Source: an uncultured Oscillospiraceae bacterium
Lineage (GTDB): Bacteria; Bacillota; Clostridia; Oscillospirales; Acutalibacteraceae
DNA length: 7,298 nt
Assembly: GCA_900554525.1 (NCBI GenBank)
Contig: USHL01000067.1
Coordinates: 1-7,298 of the forward strand
Direction of reading: 5' to 3'
Numbering within the stretch: the stretch's first letter is position 1; each line of letters opens with the position of its first letter. Positions 6,798 to 7,298 of this stretch are shown here, piece by piece. The translations under genes and the position numbers were made by a program. The notes beneath the pieces are model-generated. The model saw nothing but the letters and a program-made list of their open reading frames with translations. It was not told the DNA's origin and did not search any database.

Positions 6798-7298
6798 GTG
6801 AAACGCATACTGATAGTTGAGGATGAAGCCGCTATACGCGAATTCGAAACGATAAATTTGAAGCGGGTCGGCTATAACGTGGTGGAAGCCGGTTCCGGAG
6901 AAGAGGCGCTCGATATTTACGATAATGATTTCGAGGGCTTCGATATAGCGCTTCTGGACATTTCAATGCCGGGTATGGACGGCTTTACCCTTTGCAAGGA
7001 ACTGCGTAAACGCAGTCAAACGCTGGGCATAATTATGCTGACAGCCAGAACTCAGGAAATGGATAAAATAAGCGGGCTAATGCTGGGCGCTGATGATTAC
7101 ATAACCAAGCCGTTCAGTCCGACCGAGCTGCTGGCAAGGGTTGATTCGCTTTACCGCCGCGTTGAAATGCACTCTGAAAAAGCGCCGGTCACGGTAGCCG
7201 ACGATATAGTGCTCGGTGAGTTTTCGCTGAATCTGCGTAAGCGGGCGCTTCTGAAAAACGGGGAAAATATAGAGCTTACACAGGTCGAATTTCAGATA
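6798..7298 (+). CDS. OmpR/PhoB-family response regulator, 3' end outside window
   Basis: A DNA-binding two-component regulator; 167 codons are visible of an expected 220-235. The receiver domain (residues 1 to about 120) has the acidic pair Glu8/Asp9 in VEDE, phospho-acceptor Asp54 in LLDISMPGMDG, Thr82 in MLTAR and Lys104 in TKPF, so it should be phosphorylated by a sensor kinase. From about residue 135 the winged-helix effector domain begins (LGEFSLN, LRKRALL, IELTQVEFQ) and is cut by the window edge. The start is a GTG at 6798; GGGGAG (6785-6790) lies seven bases upstream and no in-frame ATG fits the conserved N-terminus KRILIVEDE. A histidine kinase gene is expected just downstream. Target genes cannot be told from the sequence. 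Confidence 0.95.
   Translation, partial: MKRILIVEDEAAIREFETINLKRVGYNVVEAGSGEEALDIYDNDFEGFDIALLDISMPGMDGFTLCKELRKRSQTLGIIMLTARTQEMDKISGLMLGADDYITKPFSPTELLARVDSLYRRVEMHSEKAPVTVADDIVLGEFSLNLRKRALLKNGENIELTQVEFQI

Overview
The window looks like chromosomal DNA of a low-to-moderate GC Gram-positive bacterium of the Clostridia, plausibly a gut Oscillospiraceae or Lachnospiraceae relative. This is an inference. It rests on heavy use of ATA and AGG codons, strong GGAGG-type ribosome sites, sigma-A promoters, a Firmicutes-style LacZ and a lipoprotein paired with an OmpR-type regulator. All genes are on the + strand, there is no gene-free stretch over 300 bases, and I saw no tRNA, rRNA, CRISPR array or insertion sequence.

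Region 1 (1-2432) is a compact peptide-modification-like cassette. It begins with the 3' part of a radical SAM/SPASM protein; the window opens on what should be the last cysteine of its cluster motif. Next comes a fusion of an HPr-kinase-like ATPase with a C-terminal PqqD-like (RiPP recognition element) domain. The third gene, overlapping by ATGA, encodes a small soluble signal-peptidase-fold (S24/S26) protein with a Ser-His(-Asp) set. Together they suggest maturation of a ribosomal peptide: an iron-sulfur radical enzyme, a leader-binding domain fused to a kinase-like domain, and a candidate protease. No precursor peptide is visible, so it would have to lie upstream. The fusion gene carries a strong internal Shine-Dalgarno and ATG exactly at the domain junction, so a free PqqD-like protein may also be made. 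Base composition jumps from about 20-35% GC to about 45-58% near position 1165, inside the fusion gene, which hints at a recombination boundary.

Region 2 (2429-5386) is a self-contained lacZ unit: a near-consensus promoter whose -35 overlaps the stop of the previous gene, a 942-residue GH2 beta-galactosidase with both catalytic glutamates, and a clear intrinsic terminator.

Region 3 (5418-7298) starts with an extended -10 promoter containing two TATAAT boxes. It reads into a 438-residue lipoprotein with four DxDxDG calcium-binding-like repeats, then after 17 bases into an OmpR/PhoB-type response regulator that runs off the end. These two are probably co-transcribed with a sensor kinase outside the window and look like a cell-surface sensing operon unrelated to region 1.
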